Shown: positions 1-7,658 of the stretch, one piece after another | How the letters are laid out: each line of letters begins with the position of its first letter | How positions within the stretch are numbered: position 1 is the first letter of the stretch | Source of the DNA: CAYZTD01 sp964473335 | GTDB lineage: Archaea > Thermoplasmatota > E2 > DHVEG-1 | Direction: 5' to 3' | Length of the DNA stretch: 19,212 nucleotides | NCBI GenBank assembly: GCA_964473335.1 | Contig: CAYYOO010000027.1 | Coordinates: 1 to 19,212 of the forward strand | Program-made: the position numbers and the translations under genes | The notes under the pieces: generated by a model | Databases searched by the model: none | Told to the model about the DNA's origin: nothing | What the model saw: only the letters and a program-made list of their open reading frames with translations

Positions 1-245
1 TATATACTACAGATAAAAATCTTTTAAGCATCTTTAATAAGATAAAAAATGAAGATGATATTGCAATTTTATTAATAACTGAAAAAATAGCTCAAGATTT
101 AGGTAAATATCTTAAAGATTTTAGGATTAGAAATTCAGTTCCAATAGTAGTTGAAATCCCAGATAAAACTGGGCATAAAAAAGATCATATTGATTATGTT
201 TCACATTTGATTAAAAAAGCAGTGGGTATTGAAATAAATAAATGA
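1..245 (+). CDS. atpF: A-type ATP synthase subunit F, C-terminal part (5' end outside window)
   Basis: An open frame enters from the left edge (first full codon at position 3) and ends at TGA 243-245, giving about 80 residues with no start in the window. The readable part has the pattern of A/V-type ATPase subunit F: an ILLITEKIA strand, a VPIVVEIPDK segment, and a C-terminal helix ending in HLIKKAVGIEINK. Subunit F is a small central-stalk protein that sits with subunit D and links catalysis in the A3B3 head to the membrane rotor. Its position directly before atpA matches the usual archaeal order (…E-C-F-A-B-D). The gap to atpA is 24 bases and holds the atpA ribosome binding site, so it is almost certainly in the same transcript. 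The missing N-terminus is due only to the window edge. Confidence 0.88.
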   Translation, partial: YTTDKNLLSIFNKIKNEDDIAILLITEKIAQDLGKYLKDFRIRNSVPIVVEIPDKTGHKKDHIDYVSHLIKKAVGIEINK

Positions 246-255
246 AGATAATTTT

Positions 256-260
256 GGAGG
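256..260 (+). promoter_or_regulatory. Ribosome binding site of atpA (GGAGG)
   Basis: A full GGAGG motif lies nine bases before the ATG at 270. This is complementary to the CCUCC at the 3' end of archaeal 16S rRNA and fixes the atpA start. It also shows that this organism uses Shine-Dalgarno initiation inside operons, unlike several other genes in the window that look leaderless. Confidence 0.8.
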
Positions 261-269
261 AAAAAGATT

Positions 270-2048
270 ATGGTTAAAAAAGGCAAAGGAAAAATCGTTC
301 GAATCTCAGGCCCTGTTATTGAAGCAGATGGTATGCGTGGGGCTAAAATGTATGATGTTGTACGTGTCGGAAAAGAAAACCTCATAGGTGAAATAATTAG
401 ACTTGAAAATGACAATGCTATCATACAGGTCTACGAAGATACAAACGGACTTAAACCTGGTGAAGAAGTAGTTTCAACTGGTGAACCATTATCAGTTGAA
501 CTTGGACCAGGTCTCATTACAAATATTTATGATGGTATTCAAAGACCACTGCCTGATGTCAAAGATAAAACAGGTGATTTTATTGAGAGAGGAGTTGAAG
601 TACCTGCTTTGAGTCAAGAAAAAAAATGGGATTTTAAAGCTAAACTTAAAAAAGGTGACACTGTAAAGCCTTGTGATGTCCTTGGTGAAGTAAAAGAAAC
701 ATCAATTATTACTCATAGAGTGATTATTCCTCCAAATGTTTCAGGTAAAATCAAATCTATTGTTAAATCTGGTAAATATACAATTGAAGATGATATTGCA
801 ACAATTAAAACTGGTGAGGGACGTGAAATAAAGTTACAGATGAAACAAAAATGGCCAGTAAGAAAGCCAAGACCCGTAAATAAAAAACAAGATCCGACTC
901 TTCCACTTATCACTGGTCAACGTGTTATTGATACATTTTTCCCAATAGCTAAAGGTGGTACAGCTGCTATTCCTGGTGGTTTTGGAACTGGAAAAACTGT
1001 GTGTCTACATCAACTAGCTAAATGGAGTGATGCTCAAGTCGTTGTGTATGTAGGATGTGGGGAACGTGGAAATGAAATGACAGATGTTCTACGTGAATTT
1101 CCAGAATTAAAAGATCCAAAAACAGGTAAACCACTTATGGAGAGAACTGTATTAATTGCAAATACATCAAATATGCCAGTAGCAGCAAGAGATGCAAGTG
1201 TTTATACTGCAATTACAATAGCTGAATATTATCGTGATATGGGCTATGATGTAGCATTAATGGCCGATAGTACTAGTAGACTTGCTGAAGCAATGCGTGA
1301 AATTTCTGGTAGATTAGAAGAAATGCCTGGCGAAGAAGGTTATCCTGCTTATCTAGCTAGTCGTCTTGCTGAATTCTATGAAAGAGCGGGACGTGCTAAA
1401 CTTCTTGGTTCAAAAGACAAAGAAGGATCAGTTTCAGTAATGGGTGCGGTATCACCTCCAGGTGGGGATTTCTCTGAACCTGTTGCACAAAACACATTAA
1501 GGATTGTAAAAGTTTTTTGGGCTCTAGATTCAGATCTAGCTGACAGACGTCATTTTCCTTCTATTAACTGGCTAAAATCTTATTCACTTTACTTAAACGA
1601 AATAAAGAATTGGTGGAATAAAAACATTGGTGATAGTTGGCTAGCACTTAGGAACAAAGCTGTAGCTTTACTTCAAAAAGAATCAGAACTTCAAGAAATT
1701 GTAAAACTAGTTGGTCCTGATGCACTACCTCCAAAAGAAAGAAGCACTCTTGAAAGTTCAAAAATCATCAGAGAGGATTTCCTGCAGCAGAGTGCTTTTC
1801 ATGAGGTTGATACATATTGTCCTAGTGAAAAACAATACATGATGCTTAAACTCATGCTAAAATATAGTGATGAAACAAGAAAAGCAATCTCGAAAGGCGT
1901 TCATATTGATGATATAATTTCTATGAAAGCTCGTGAAAACATAGCTCGTTTGAAGACTATTCCTAATGAAGAATTTGAAAAAAGATTCAAAAAAATCGAA
2001 GATGATCTTGATAAAGAAATCTCTTCTTTAATTAAAGAGGTGAAATAG
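270..2048 (+). CDS. atpA: A-type ATP synthase catalytic subunit A
   Basis: Catalytic subunit of the A1 head; three A and three B subunits form the hexamer that makes or hydrolyses ATP. The 592-aa length is normal for an intein-free archaeal subunit A. Visible features are the N-terminal beta-barrel (GKIVRISGPVIEA), the large inserted 'non-homologous' region before the nucleotide domain (about residues 110-200), the P-loop GGFGTGKT at 236-243, the GERGNEMTDVL motif after it, the ADSTSRLAEAMREISGRLEE catalytic segment, and the C-terminal helical domain. The P-loop differs from the usual archaeal GPFGSGKT at two positions (Pro to Gly, Ser to Thr); the catalytic Lys242 and Thr243 are kept. The ATG at 270 is supported by GGAGG at 256-260. 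It is followed without any gap by atpB, so the two are probably translated in a coupled way. Confidence 0.97.
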   Translation: MVKKGKGKIVRISGPVIEADGMRGAKMYDVVRVGKENLIGEIIRLENDNAIIQVYEDTNGLKPGEEVVSTGEPLSVELGPGLITNIYDGIQRPLPDVKDKTGDFIERGVEVPALSQEKKWDFKAKLKKGDTVKPCDVLGEVKETSIITHRVIIPPNVSGKIKSIVKSGKYTIEDDIATIKTGEGREIKLQMKQKWPVRKPRPVNKKQDPTLPLITGQRVIDTFFPIAKGGTAAIPGGFGTGKTVCLHQLAKWSDAQVVVYVGCGERGNEMTDVLREFPELKDPKTGKPLMERTVLIANTSNMPVAARDASVYTAITIAEYYRDMGYDVALMADSTSRLAEAMREISGRLEEMPGEEGYPAYLASRLAEFYERAGRAKLLGSKDKEGSVSVMGAVSPPGGDFSEPVAQNTLRIVKVFWALDSDLADRRHFPSINWLKSYSLYLNEIKNWWNKNIGDSWLALRNKAVALLQKESELQEIVKLVGPDALPPKERSTLESSKIIREDFLQQSAFHEVDTYCPSEKQYMMLKLMLKYSDETRKAISKGVHIDDIISMKARENIARLKTIPNEEFEKRFKKIEDDLDKEISSLIKEVK

Positions 2049-3452
2049 ATGGGTAAAAAAGAAATCGAATATACAACTGTATCTGAAGTCGCAGGCCCTC
2101 TTATGATTGTTGAAGGAATTGAAGATGTAGCTTATAATGAAGTTGTAAAAATTAAAACACCTGAAGGGGAAGAAAGAACCGGGCAAGTCCTTGAAGCATT
2201 CCTAGATAAGGCAGTAGTTCAAGTTTTTGAAGGAACAAAGGGTCTTGATACTGATAAAACCTCAGCTCGTTTCATCGGTGAAACAATGAAACTAGGTGTC
2301 AGCAAAAACATGTTGGGCCGAGTTTTTGATGGTACAGCCAATCCAATTGATGATGCACCTCAGATTATTCCAGATGAAAGACGAGACATTAATGGAAATC
2401 CTATTAATCCTTATTCTCGTGAGTATCCGCGTGAATTCATTCAAACTGGAGTTTCTACAATTGATGGTTTAAATACTCTAGTTCGTGGTCAGAAACTACC
2501 TATTTTCTCTGGATCCGGGTTGCCACACAATGAACTAGCCGCCCAAATTGCAAGGCAAGCAAAGGTTCTTGGTAAAAAAGAAAAATTTGCAGTTGTTTTT
2601 TGCGCTATGGGAATTACCTTTGAAGAAGCTAATCTATTTATCCGTGATTTTGAAAATACTGGAGCCCTTGAGCGTACTGTTATGTTTCTAAATCTAGCTG
2701 ATGATCCAACTATTGAAAGAATTATTTTACCTCGTATGGCTCTTACTTGTGCTGAATACCTTGCTTTTGATCTTGATATGCAGGTTCTTGTAATTTTAAC
2801 CGATTTAACAAATTATGCTGAAGCATTACGTGAGATAGCTGCAGCCCGTGAAGAAGTACCAGGGCGGCGTGGTTATCCAGGTTACATGTATACTGATCTA
2901 GCTATGATCTATGAAAGAGCAGGACGAATTTCAGGTAAAAAAGGTTCAATCACTCAAATTCCGATGCTATCAATGCCAGATGATGATATCACTCATCCCA
3001 TTCCAGATCTTACTGGTTATATTACTGAGGGGCAAATTGTTCTTGAACGAAGTCTTGATAAAAAAGATATTTATCCACCGGTAGCTGTTCTTCCATCCCT
3101 TTCAAGACTAATGGATAGAGGTATTGGTAAAGATAGGACGCGTGAAGATCATGCAGGTGTCAGTAATCAGCTTTATGCAGCATATGCTGAAGGCATTGAC
3201 TTAAGAGATCTTGTTGCAATTGTTGGTGAAGATGCATTATCAGAGCGTGACAGAAAATATTTGGATTTTGCTCAAAAGTTTGAAGAAAATTTTGTCAAGC
3301 AAGATAGAAATGAAAATCGAAGTATTGAAAAAACACTTAGTATAGGCTGGGATTTACTATCTGATTTACCAAAAGCTGAACTCAAAAAAATCGATGAAAA
3401 ATATATTGAAAAATATTATTTAGAAAAAAAAGAAGAAGCTGAAGAGAAATAA
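2049..3452 (+). CDS. atpB: A-type ATP synthase regulatory subunit B
   Basis: Non-catalytic nucleotide-binding subunit that alternates with subunit A in the A3B3 hexamer. At 467 aa it has the family's usual length. The degenerate P-loop typical of subunit B, GSGLPHN, is at residues 155-161 in place of a working Walker A. Downstream come the FCAMGITFEEA segment, the LTDLTNYAEALREIAAAREE stretch and the RRGYPGYMYTDLA motif, all characteristic of the family. The ATG starts on the base after the atpA stop codon. A GAGGTGA ribosome binding site lies inside the last codons of atpA (about 2037-2043), so translation of the two subunits is coupled, which fits their 3:3 stoichiometry. No abnormal residue is evident. 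Confidence 0.97.
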   Translation: MGKKEIEYTTVSEVAGPLMIVEGIEDVAYNEVVKIKTPEGEERTGQVLEAFLDKAVVQVFEGTKGLDTDKTSARFIGETMKLGVSKNMLGRVFDGTANPIDDAPQIIPDERRDINGNPINPYSREYPREFIQTGVSTIDGLNTLVRGQKLPIFSGSGLPHNELAAQIARQAKVLGKKEKFAVVFCAMGITFEEANLFIRDFENTGALERTVMFLNLADDPTIERIILPRMALTCAEYLAFDLDMQVLVILTDLTNYAEALREIAAAREEVPGRRGYPGYMYTDLAMIYERAGRISGKKGSITQIPMLSMPDDDITHPIPDLTGYITEGQIVLERSLDKKDIYPPVAVLPSLSRLMDRGIGKDRTREDHAGVSNQLYAAYAEGIDLRDLVAIVGEDALSERDRKYLDFAQKFEENFVKQDRNENRSIEKTLSIGWDLLSDLPKAELKKIDEKYIEKYYLEKKEEAEEK

Positions 3453-3454
3453 AT

Positions 3455-4093
3455 ATGGCTGAGCAAGTAATGGAAGGGGTCAAACCCACTCGAATGGCAC
3501 TACTTGAAATTCGAAAAAAATTGTCTCTAGCTGAAAAAGGACATAAACTCCTTGAAGAAAAAAGAGATGCTTTAGTTGAAAAATTCTTTAAAATTATTGA
3601 TAAAAGAAAAGAGCTACATAAAGAAGTTAATGAAGATTTGAAACATGCTTTTGAAGCACTTATCCAAGCTGAGATGGTTTTAGGTGAAGATAGAGTTGAG
3701 GAACTTTCTGAACTAACTGAGGATATCGGGGAGATAAATCTAGAAAAAGATAATATCATGGGTGTAAAAATTCCTAAGGTGGATACATCAAACTTGAAAA
3801 AAGATCTAAGTTTTAAATATGGATTTTTAGAAACATCAGCAAAATTTGATGATGCGCAAAAAGAATTTAAAGACCTTATTTTAAAATTAGCTGATCTAGC
3901 AGACCTTGAAAGTAGTGTTCAAGCTTTATCAAGTGAGATTGAAAAAACTAAACGAAGAGTAAATGTCCTTGAAAACAATTTAATTCCAAAACTAAAATCC
4001 ACAAGAAGATATATTGAGATGCAGCTTGAAGAAAGAGAAAGAGAAGATTTTGTTAGAAGAAAAAGAATAAAAGCACTTCTTGAAGAAGATTAG
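3455..4093 (+). CDS. atpD: A-type ATP synthase subunit D (central stalk)
   Basis: Central rotor shaft protein that penetrates the A3B3 head and, with subunit F, transmits rotation to the membrane ring. The N-terminus (KPTRMALLEIRKKLSLAEKG) is the family signature, followed by a long charged helix. A matching antiparallel helix lies at the C-terminus (NNLIPKLKSTRRYIEMQLEE), forming the known coiled coil around a short globular middle. The 212-aa length is typical. It begins two bases after the atpB stop, with only a weak purine-rich site (AAGAGA) ahead of it. The stop codon TAG at 4091-4093 overlaps the ribosome binding site of the next small gene. It is the last of the standard subunits in this operon. 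Confidence 0.96.
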   Translation: MAEQVMEGVKPTRMALLEIRKKLSLAEKGHKLLEEKRDALVEKFFKIIDKRKELHKEVNEDLKHAFEALIQAEMVLGEDRVEELSELTEDIGEINLEKDNIMGVKIPKVDTSNLKKDLSFKYGFLETSAKFDDAQKEFKDLILKLADLADLESSVQALSSEIEKTKRRVNVLENNLIPKLKSTRRYIEMQLEEREREDFVRRKRIKALLEED

Positions 4094-4102
4094 GTAAAAA
4101 AT

Positions 4103-4261
4103 ATGAATAATCTAGAAGATGATCCAATACTAGGTCGTTTTTTTGATACACCTGAAAAAAAAGCTAAATGGCTAGTTAGAATAAAATTCATGTATATTAT
4201 ATGGATCATTCTATTGATAACTGGTATCCTTTTTTTACTCGGCTGGTATCTTTTAAAATAA
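4103..4261 (+). CDS. Small single-span membrane protein linked to atpD
   Basis: A 52-codon frame from ATG 4103 to TAA 4259-4261. The protein starts with an acidic cytoplasmic-looking segment (MNNLEDDPILGRFFDTPEKK) followed by KAKWLVRIK. It ends with one clear hydrophobic helix from about residue 29 to 51 (FMYIIWIILLITGILFLLGW), finishing in Lys. An AGGT ribosome binding site at 4092-4095 overlaps the atpD stop codon, with seven bases to the ATG, which suggests translational coupling. I do not recognise the family and it is not one of the standard ATP synthase subunits. The place at the end of the operon suggests a role in assembly or membrane association of the complex, but that is inference. 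It could also be an unrelated small membrane protein. Confidence 0.72.
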   Translation: MNNLEDDPILGRFFDTPEKKAKWLVRIKFMYIIWIILLITGILFLLGWYLLK

Positions 4262-4278
4262 AAAAAAGTAAGAAAAAA
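4260..4278 (-). terminator. T-rich terminator for the four-helix membrane protein gene
   Basis: Read on the minus strand, just past the stop at 4286, there are runs of six T (4278-4273) and eight T (4267-4260). Oligo-T tracts of this kind terminate archaeal transcription without needing a hairpin. On the plus strand a shorter T6 run at 4314-4319 could serve the ATP synthase operon. Confidence 0.5.
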
Positions 4279-4285
4279 GGTAAAA

Positions 4286-4720
4286 TTAAACGTCTTTACC
4301 CATGACATATATGTTTTTTATCGCTAGAATTATAATTGTTGGTGCTACAAATATAGCAAGTGTCTCTGAGATTCCATGTAACATTGAGCCAAGTAATGGT
4401 CCAACTGAGGAAATACCTGCTCCTTGAAATGCAGCATACATTACAATCAAAGCTATTCCCGCCATTAAGTATCCAGGTGTTTCTTCTTTAGTTATTGTTC
4501 CTCTACCTGCGATTGCTAAGAGTCCAACTATTGTACCAATTATTGCAAGAATCCATGCTACCCATCCTCCAAGTGTATCCTCTTCAATAAAATTGTTCAG
4601 ATTGGATTGTTCTATTGTCCAGCCTTGATATATTCCAATTAAAATTGCAATTATGATACCAATAATAAAAGAAATACCTACTACTTTTACCATAATCTCA
4701 TCATTTAGATTTTTTTCCAT
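4286..4720 (-). CDS. Small integral membrane protein with four helices, function unknown
   Basis: A 144-aa protein with four predicted membrane helices at about residues 13-31, 51-72, 82-103 and 115-137, separated by short loops. The longest loop (about 32-50) is acidic. The last helix pair has the pattern LGSMLHGISETLAIFVAP followed by a hydrophobic stretch ending in AIKNIYVMGKD. From memory this resembles small uncharacterised membrane proteins found in many archaea, but I cannot name a family. A GGGGAGG ribosome binding site (4726-4732) lies five bases before the ATG, and a TATA box is at 4761-4768, so it has its own promoter. It is divergent from lonB across about 120 bases and convergent with the small gene after atpD. 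Function cannot be told from the sequence. Confidence 0.82.
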   Translation of the reverse strand: MEKNLNDEIMVKVVGISFIIGIIIAILIGIYQGWTIEQSNLNNFIEEDTLGGWVAWILAIIGTIVGLLAIAGRGTITKEETPGYLMAGIALIVMYAAFQGAGISSVGPLLGSMLHGISETLAIFVAPTIIILAIKNIYVMGKDV

Positions 4721-4760
4721 TTTTTCCTCCCCATATTAAATAATCCGAATTTATGAAAAA

Positions 4761-4768
4761 TATTTAAA
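4761..4768 (-). promoter_or_regulatory. TATA box of the four-helix membrane protein gene
   Basis: On the minus strand the sequence reads GCAAAG then TTTAAATA, a purine-rich BRE followed by a good archaeal TATA box. A start of transcription about 25 bases downstream would fall near 4738-4740. That gives a short leader that contains the GGGGAGG site at 4726-4732. Confidence 0.55.
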
Positions 4769-4798
4769 CTTTGCTTCATTAACTTTTAAAAGAAAGCT

Positions 4799-4820
4799 TG
4801 ATATATGTCTCCTATATACA
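4799..4820 (+). promoter_or_regulatory. Candidate TATA boxes of lonB
   Basis: Two overlapping TATA-like elements, TTGATATATG (4799-4808) and CCTATATACA (4811-4820), precede lonB. Transcription from the second would begin close to 4840, right at the TTG start or a dozen bases before the GTG at 4852. No Shine-Dalgarno motif is present, so a leaderless or nearly leaderless mRNA is likely. Confidence 0.4.
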
Positions 4821-4839
4821 AAAATGAGAAAATAGTTTA

Positions 4840-7100
4840 TTGAGTGTTAATGTGTCAGAAAAATCTATTAGAGATAAGGTGGACCAATTGATTAAAAAAA
4901 GAGATACAAAAAAACAAGATAATGATGACGAAATTGAAATGGTACCTGTTGATGAATGGATTAAAAATGAGAACTTCAAAACTACTAAAGATATCGAAGT
5001 TCCAGATTTACTTCTCGATCAAGTGATAGGTCAGGAAAAAGCTGTAGACATTGTTAGAAAAGCAGCTGAACAAAAACGTCATGTTATGTTAATAGGTGAT
5101 CCTGGTACTGGTAAATCTATGGTCGCTCGTGCTATGACTGCTTTTTTACCAAAAGAAGAACTTGAAGATATTATTGCTTATCCTAATAATGAAGATTCAA
5201 ACACCCCTCATATTAGAGTAGTACCCGGTGGAAAAGGAAAAAAAATAGTTAAATCCCAACGTGCTGAAGCAAAAAAGAAAAAAGAGCAACAAAGCACATT
5301 TATTGCTTGGTTTGCATTTATTATTATTGGGATAGCTCTCTTGGCTGCGCTTGCGCCAGCTTGGACTGAAAATGGTCTAGTTTTAGAAAAAATCCAAATT
5401 CAATGGTTATTCCTTGGGATAATTGCAGCTTTTTTTATTTTTCTGATTTTTTCCAGAGGTGCACTTATGCAGCGCAACACAATGAACAATGTACCTAAAA
5501 TTCTTGTTGCCCATGACAAAGAGGATTCACCTCCTTTTATCGATGCTACAGCAGCACATTCTGGTGCTTTACTTGGTGATGTACGTCATGATCCCTTTCA
5601 ATCTGCGGGGCTAGAGACACCACCTCATCAGTTAGTTGAAGCAGGTGCAATTCATAGAGCAAACAAGGGAGTTTTATATATCGATGAAATTAATACTCTT
5701 AGTCTTCCTTCTCAGCAGCATCTATTAACTGCTATCCAAGAAAAAAAATTTCAGGTTACTGGGCAATCTGAAAGAAGTTTTGGAGCTATGGTTAAAACTG
5801 AGCCTGTTCCATGTGATTTCATCCTTGTCTCAGCAGGAAACCTTGATGCATTAAAAGGTATGCATCCTGCGCTTCGTTCTCGTATTAGAGGATATGGTTA
5901 TGAGGTATTTCTAAATAGTGCCATGGATGATAATGATGAGAATAGAAGAAAACTTATTCGTTTTGTAGCTCAAGAAATAAAAAAAGACAAAAAGATAGCT
6001 CATTTTAATAAAGGGGCAGTTGGTGAAATAATACATGAAGCTCAAAGAAGGGCTGGTAGAAAAGGTAAATTATCATTACGTCTACGTGAACTTGGTGGTC
6101 TAGTTAGAGCAGCAGGGGACATTGCCTTTGAAAATGAGAAAAAAATCGTTAGTGTTGAAGAGGTTCTAGAAGCAAAGAAAATTGCAAAGTCTTTAGAGCA
6201 ACAGGTTGTAGATCGCGCAATTGAAAGACGCCAGGATTATAGATCTTTTAAAATAACTGGATCCGAGATTGGTATTGTAAATGGTCTAGCTGTACATTCA
6301 GCTGATCCATCTATGAGTGAATTTTCTGGCCTTGTCCTTCCTATTGTTGCTGATGTTACGCCATCCGGGTCTGAATCAGAAGGTAAAGTCATTGCAACAG
6401 GAAAACTAGGTGAAATTGCAAAAGAATCTGTTTTAAATATTTCTGCTATAATTAAAAAATATATGGGTAGAGACATATCTAATCATGATATTCACATTCN
6501 NNNNNNNNNNNNNNNNNNNNNNNNNNNNNNNNNNNNNNNNNNNNNNNNNNNNNNNNNNNNNNNNNNNNNNNNNNNNNNNNNNNNNNNNNNNNNNNNNNNG
6601 CTATAATTAAAAAATATATGGGTAGAGACATATCTAATCATGATATTCACATTCAGTTTATCGGTACATATGAGGGACTTGAAGGTGACTCAGCTAGTAT
6701 TGCTGTTACTACAGCTGTAATATCAGCAATGGAAAATATACCTGTAAAGCAAGATATAGCTATGACAGGTTCACTTAGTATCCGAGGAACTGTTCTACCT
6801 ATTGGTGGTGCAACAGCAAAAGTTGAAGCAGCAGCAAAAGCTGGTGTAAAAAAAGTACTTGTCCCTAGAGCAAATCTTAAGGATGTTCTAATTGAGGATA
6901 AATATAAGGATGATGTTGAAGTGATACCTGTTTCAACGCTTCCAGAGGTAATTAATCTTGCGCTTGAAGGAAAAGGGAAAAAGGAATTACTCAAAAAACT
7001 TAGAGCGTTAAAACCACCTGAGATATCAGCTAAAGTAGATCTAGAATCTGAAAAGAATATCAAATCAGCTCATTCCAAAAATATTAATTCTTCCAAATAA
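4840..7100 (+). CDS. lonB: Archaeal membrane-anchored Lon protease (LonB), interrupted by an assembly gap
   Basis: ATP-dependent membrane protease that degrades damaged and regulatory proteins on the cytoplasmic face. An AAA+ domain with Walker A GDPGTGKS (86-93) is followed by two membrane helices (about 153-175 and 188-208) inserted between Walker A and Walker B, the hallmark of LonB. Walker B is VLYIDE (278-283). The C-terminal protease domain has the Ser/Lys dyad: catalytic Ser566 in GDSAS and Lys609 in GGATAK, 43 residues apart as in known Lon proteins. The reading frame is split by 100 Ns, but the 55 bases on each side are identical and in phase. Merging them gives one intact gene of 2106 bases and 701 aa (residue numbers here assume this). 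The start is TTG 4840 or GTG 4852; no ATG is in frame nearby. The TAA at 7098-7100 is followed by an oligo-T terminator. Confidence 0.95.
6445..6654. other. Assembly gap (100 N) flanked by an identical 55-bp overlap
   Basis: Positions 6500-6599 are N. The 55 bases before the gap (6445-6499) are identical to the 55 bases after it (6600-6654). The identity runs exactly to the contig end on each side, which is what a k-mer overlap between two contigs joined by a scaffolder looks like. In the lonB frame both copies encode AIIKKYMGRDISNHDIHI, a segment that occurs once in Lon proteins. The correct sequence therefore very probably contains one copy and no gap, and the window should be 155 bases shorter. 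Confidence 0.93.
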
Positions 7101-7115
7101 TTTTTTTTCTTTTTT
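7101..7115 (+). terminator. Oligo-T terminator after lonB
   Basis: Directly after the lonB stop there are eight T, one C and six T. This is a typical archaeal intrinsic termination signal. There is no obvious hairpin, and none is needed in archaea. Confidence 0.6.
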
Positions 7116-7132
7116 ATAACAAATTTTTTAAG

Positions 7133-7144
7133 TTTTATATATAT
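7133..7144 (+). promoter_or_regulatory. TATA box of nadM
   Basis: TTTTATATATAT lies about 24 bases before the ATG at 7158. Transcription would start at or within a couple of bases of the start codon, and no ribosome binding site is present, so nadM mRNA is probably leaderless. Confidence 0.55.
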
Positions 7145-7157
7145 CTTATAATTTGAT

Positions 7158-7658
7158 ATGAAAGCTTTATTTATTGGTCGTTTTCAGCCTTTTCATAAGG
7201 GACATTTAAGAGTTGTAAAGAATATTTTTAAAAAATATGATAAAATAATCATTGGCATAGGTTCTTCTCAATATAAGAATACAAAAGATAATCCTTTCAG
7301 CTTAACTGAAAGAGAAGAAATGATTAAAAAAACATTTGAAAAAGAAAATATTAAAAATTTTAAAATTATTAAGATCCCTGATATTCATAATCCTCCAAAA
7401 TGGGTGGATCATGTACTAAATATATATTCTGATTTTGACGTTATTTGTACAAATAACTCCTTTACAAAGAAATTATTCGAAGATAAAAATATCAAGGTTT
7501 TTGAAACACCTTTATTTAACAAAAAAAAGTATTCAGGAAATGAAATAAGAAGAAGAATAAAAAATGACGAAGATTGGAAGAAACTTGTTCCAGAACCTGT
7601 TTATGATATTATCATAAAAAATAATGGTGTAAAAAGAATTAAAAAATTTTCAGATTAA
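7158..7658 (+). CDS. nadM: Nicotinamide-nucleotide adenylyltransferase, archaeal NadM type
   Basis: Joins NMN and ATP to form NAD+ and pyrophosphate, the last step of NAD synthesis or salvage, in the cytoplasm. The nucleotidyltransferase signature GRFQPFHKGH is at residues 7-16, with the two His of the (H/T)xGH motif. The second conserved site, YSGNEIRRRI, at about 125-134 corresponds to the ISSTxxR-like motif of archaeal NMNATs. The length of 166 aa is normal for the family. The C-terminal half is very Lys- and Ile-rich, in line with the AT-rich genome. It stands alone behind its own TATA box. A T7 run at 7662-7668 after the stop may end transcription. Its last 20 bases overlap the 3' end of the convergent surface-protein gene. 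Confidence 0.93.
   Translation: MKALFIGRFQPFHKGHLRVVKNIFKKYDKIIIGIGSSQYKNTKDNPFSLTEREEMIKKTFEKENIKNFKIIKIPDIHNPPKWVDHVLNIYSDFDVICTNNSFTKKLFEDKNIKVFETPLFNKKKYSGNEIRRRIKNDEDWKKLVPEPVYDIIIKNNGVKRIKKFSD

Noticed and set aside
3382..3759. Minus-strand open frame of 125 codons rich in Ser, Leu and Phe
   Set aside because: It is antisense to the end of atpB and the start of atpD, both certain genes; the Ser/Phe/Leu bias is what the reverse strand of Lys/Glu-rich coding sequence gives.
6445..6654. A 55-bp direct repeat with a spacer, resembling a repeat unit or target-site duplication
   Set aside because: The copies end exactly at the run of 100 Ns and encode a segment found once in Lon proteins, so it is an assembly overlap and not biological.
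6653..7063. Minus-strand open frame of 136 codons
   Set aside because: Antisense to the conserved LonB protease domain, with no family resemblance or ribosome binding site.
6618..7100. A separate 160-aa gene beginning with MGRDISNHDIHIQF
   Set aside because: It is the C-terminal protease part of lonB; it looks separate only because of the N gap. The ATG lies inside the duplicated 55-base contig overlap.
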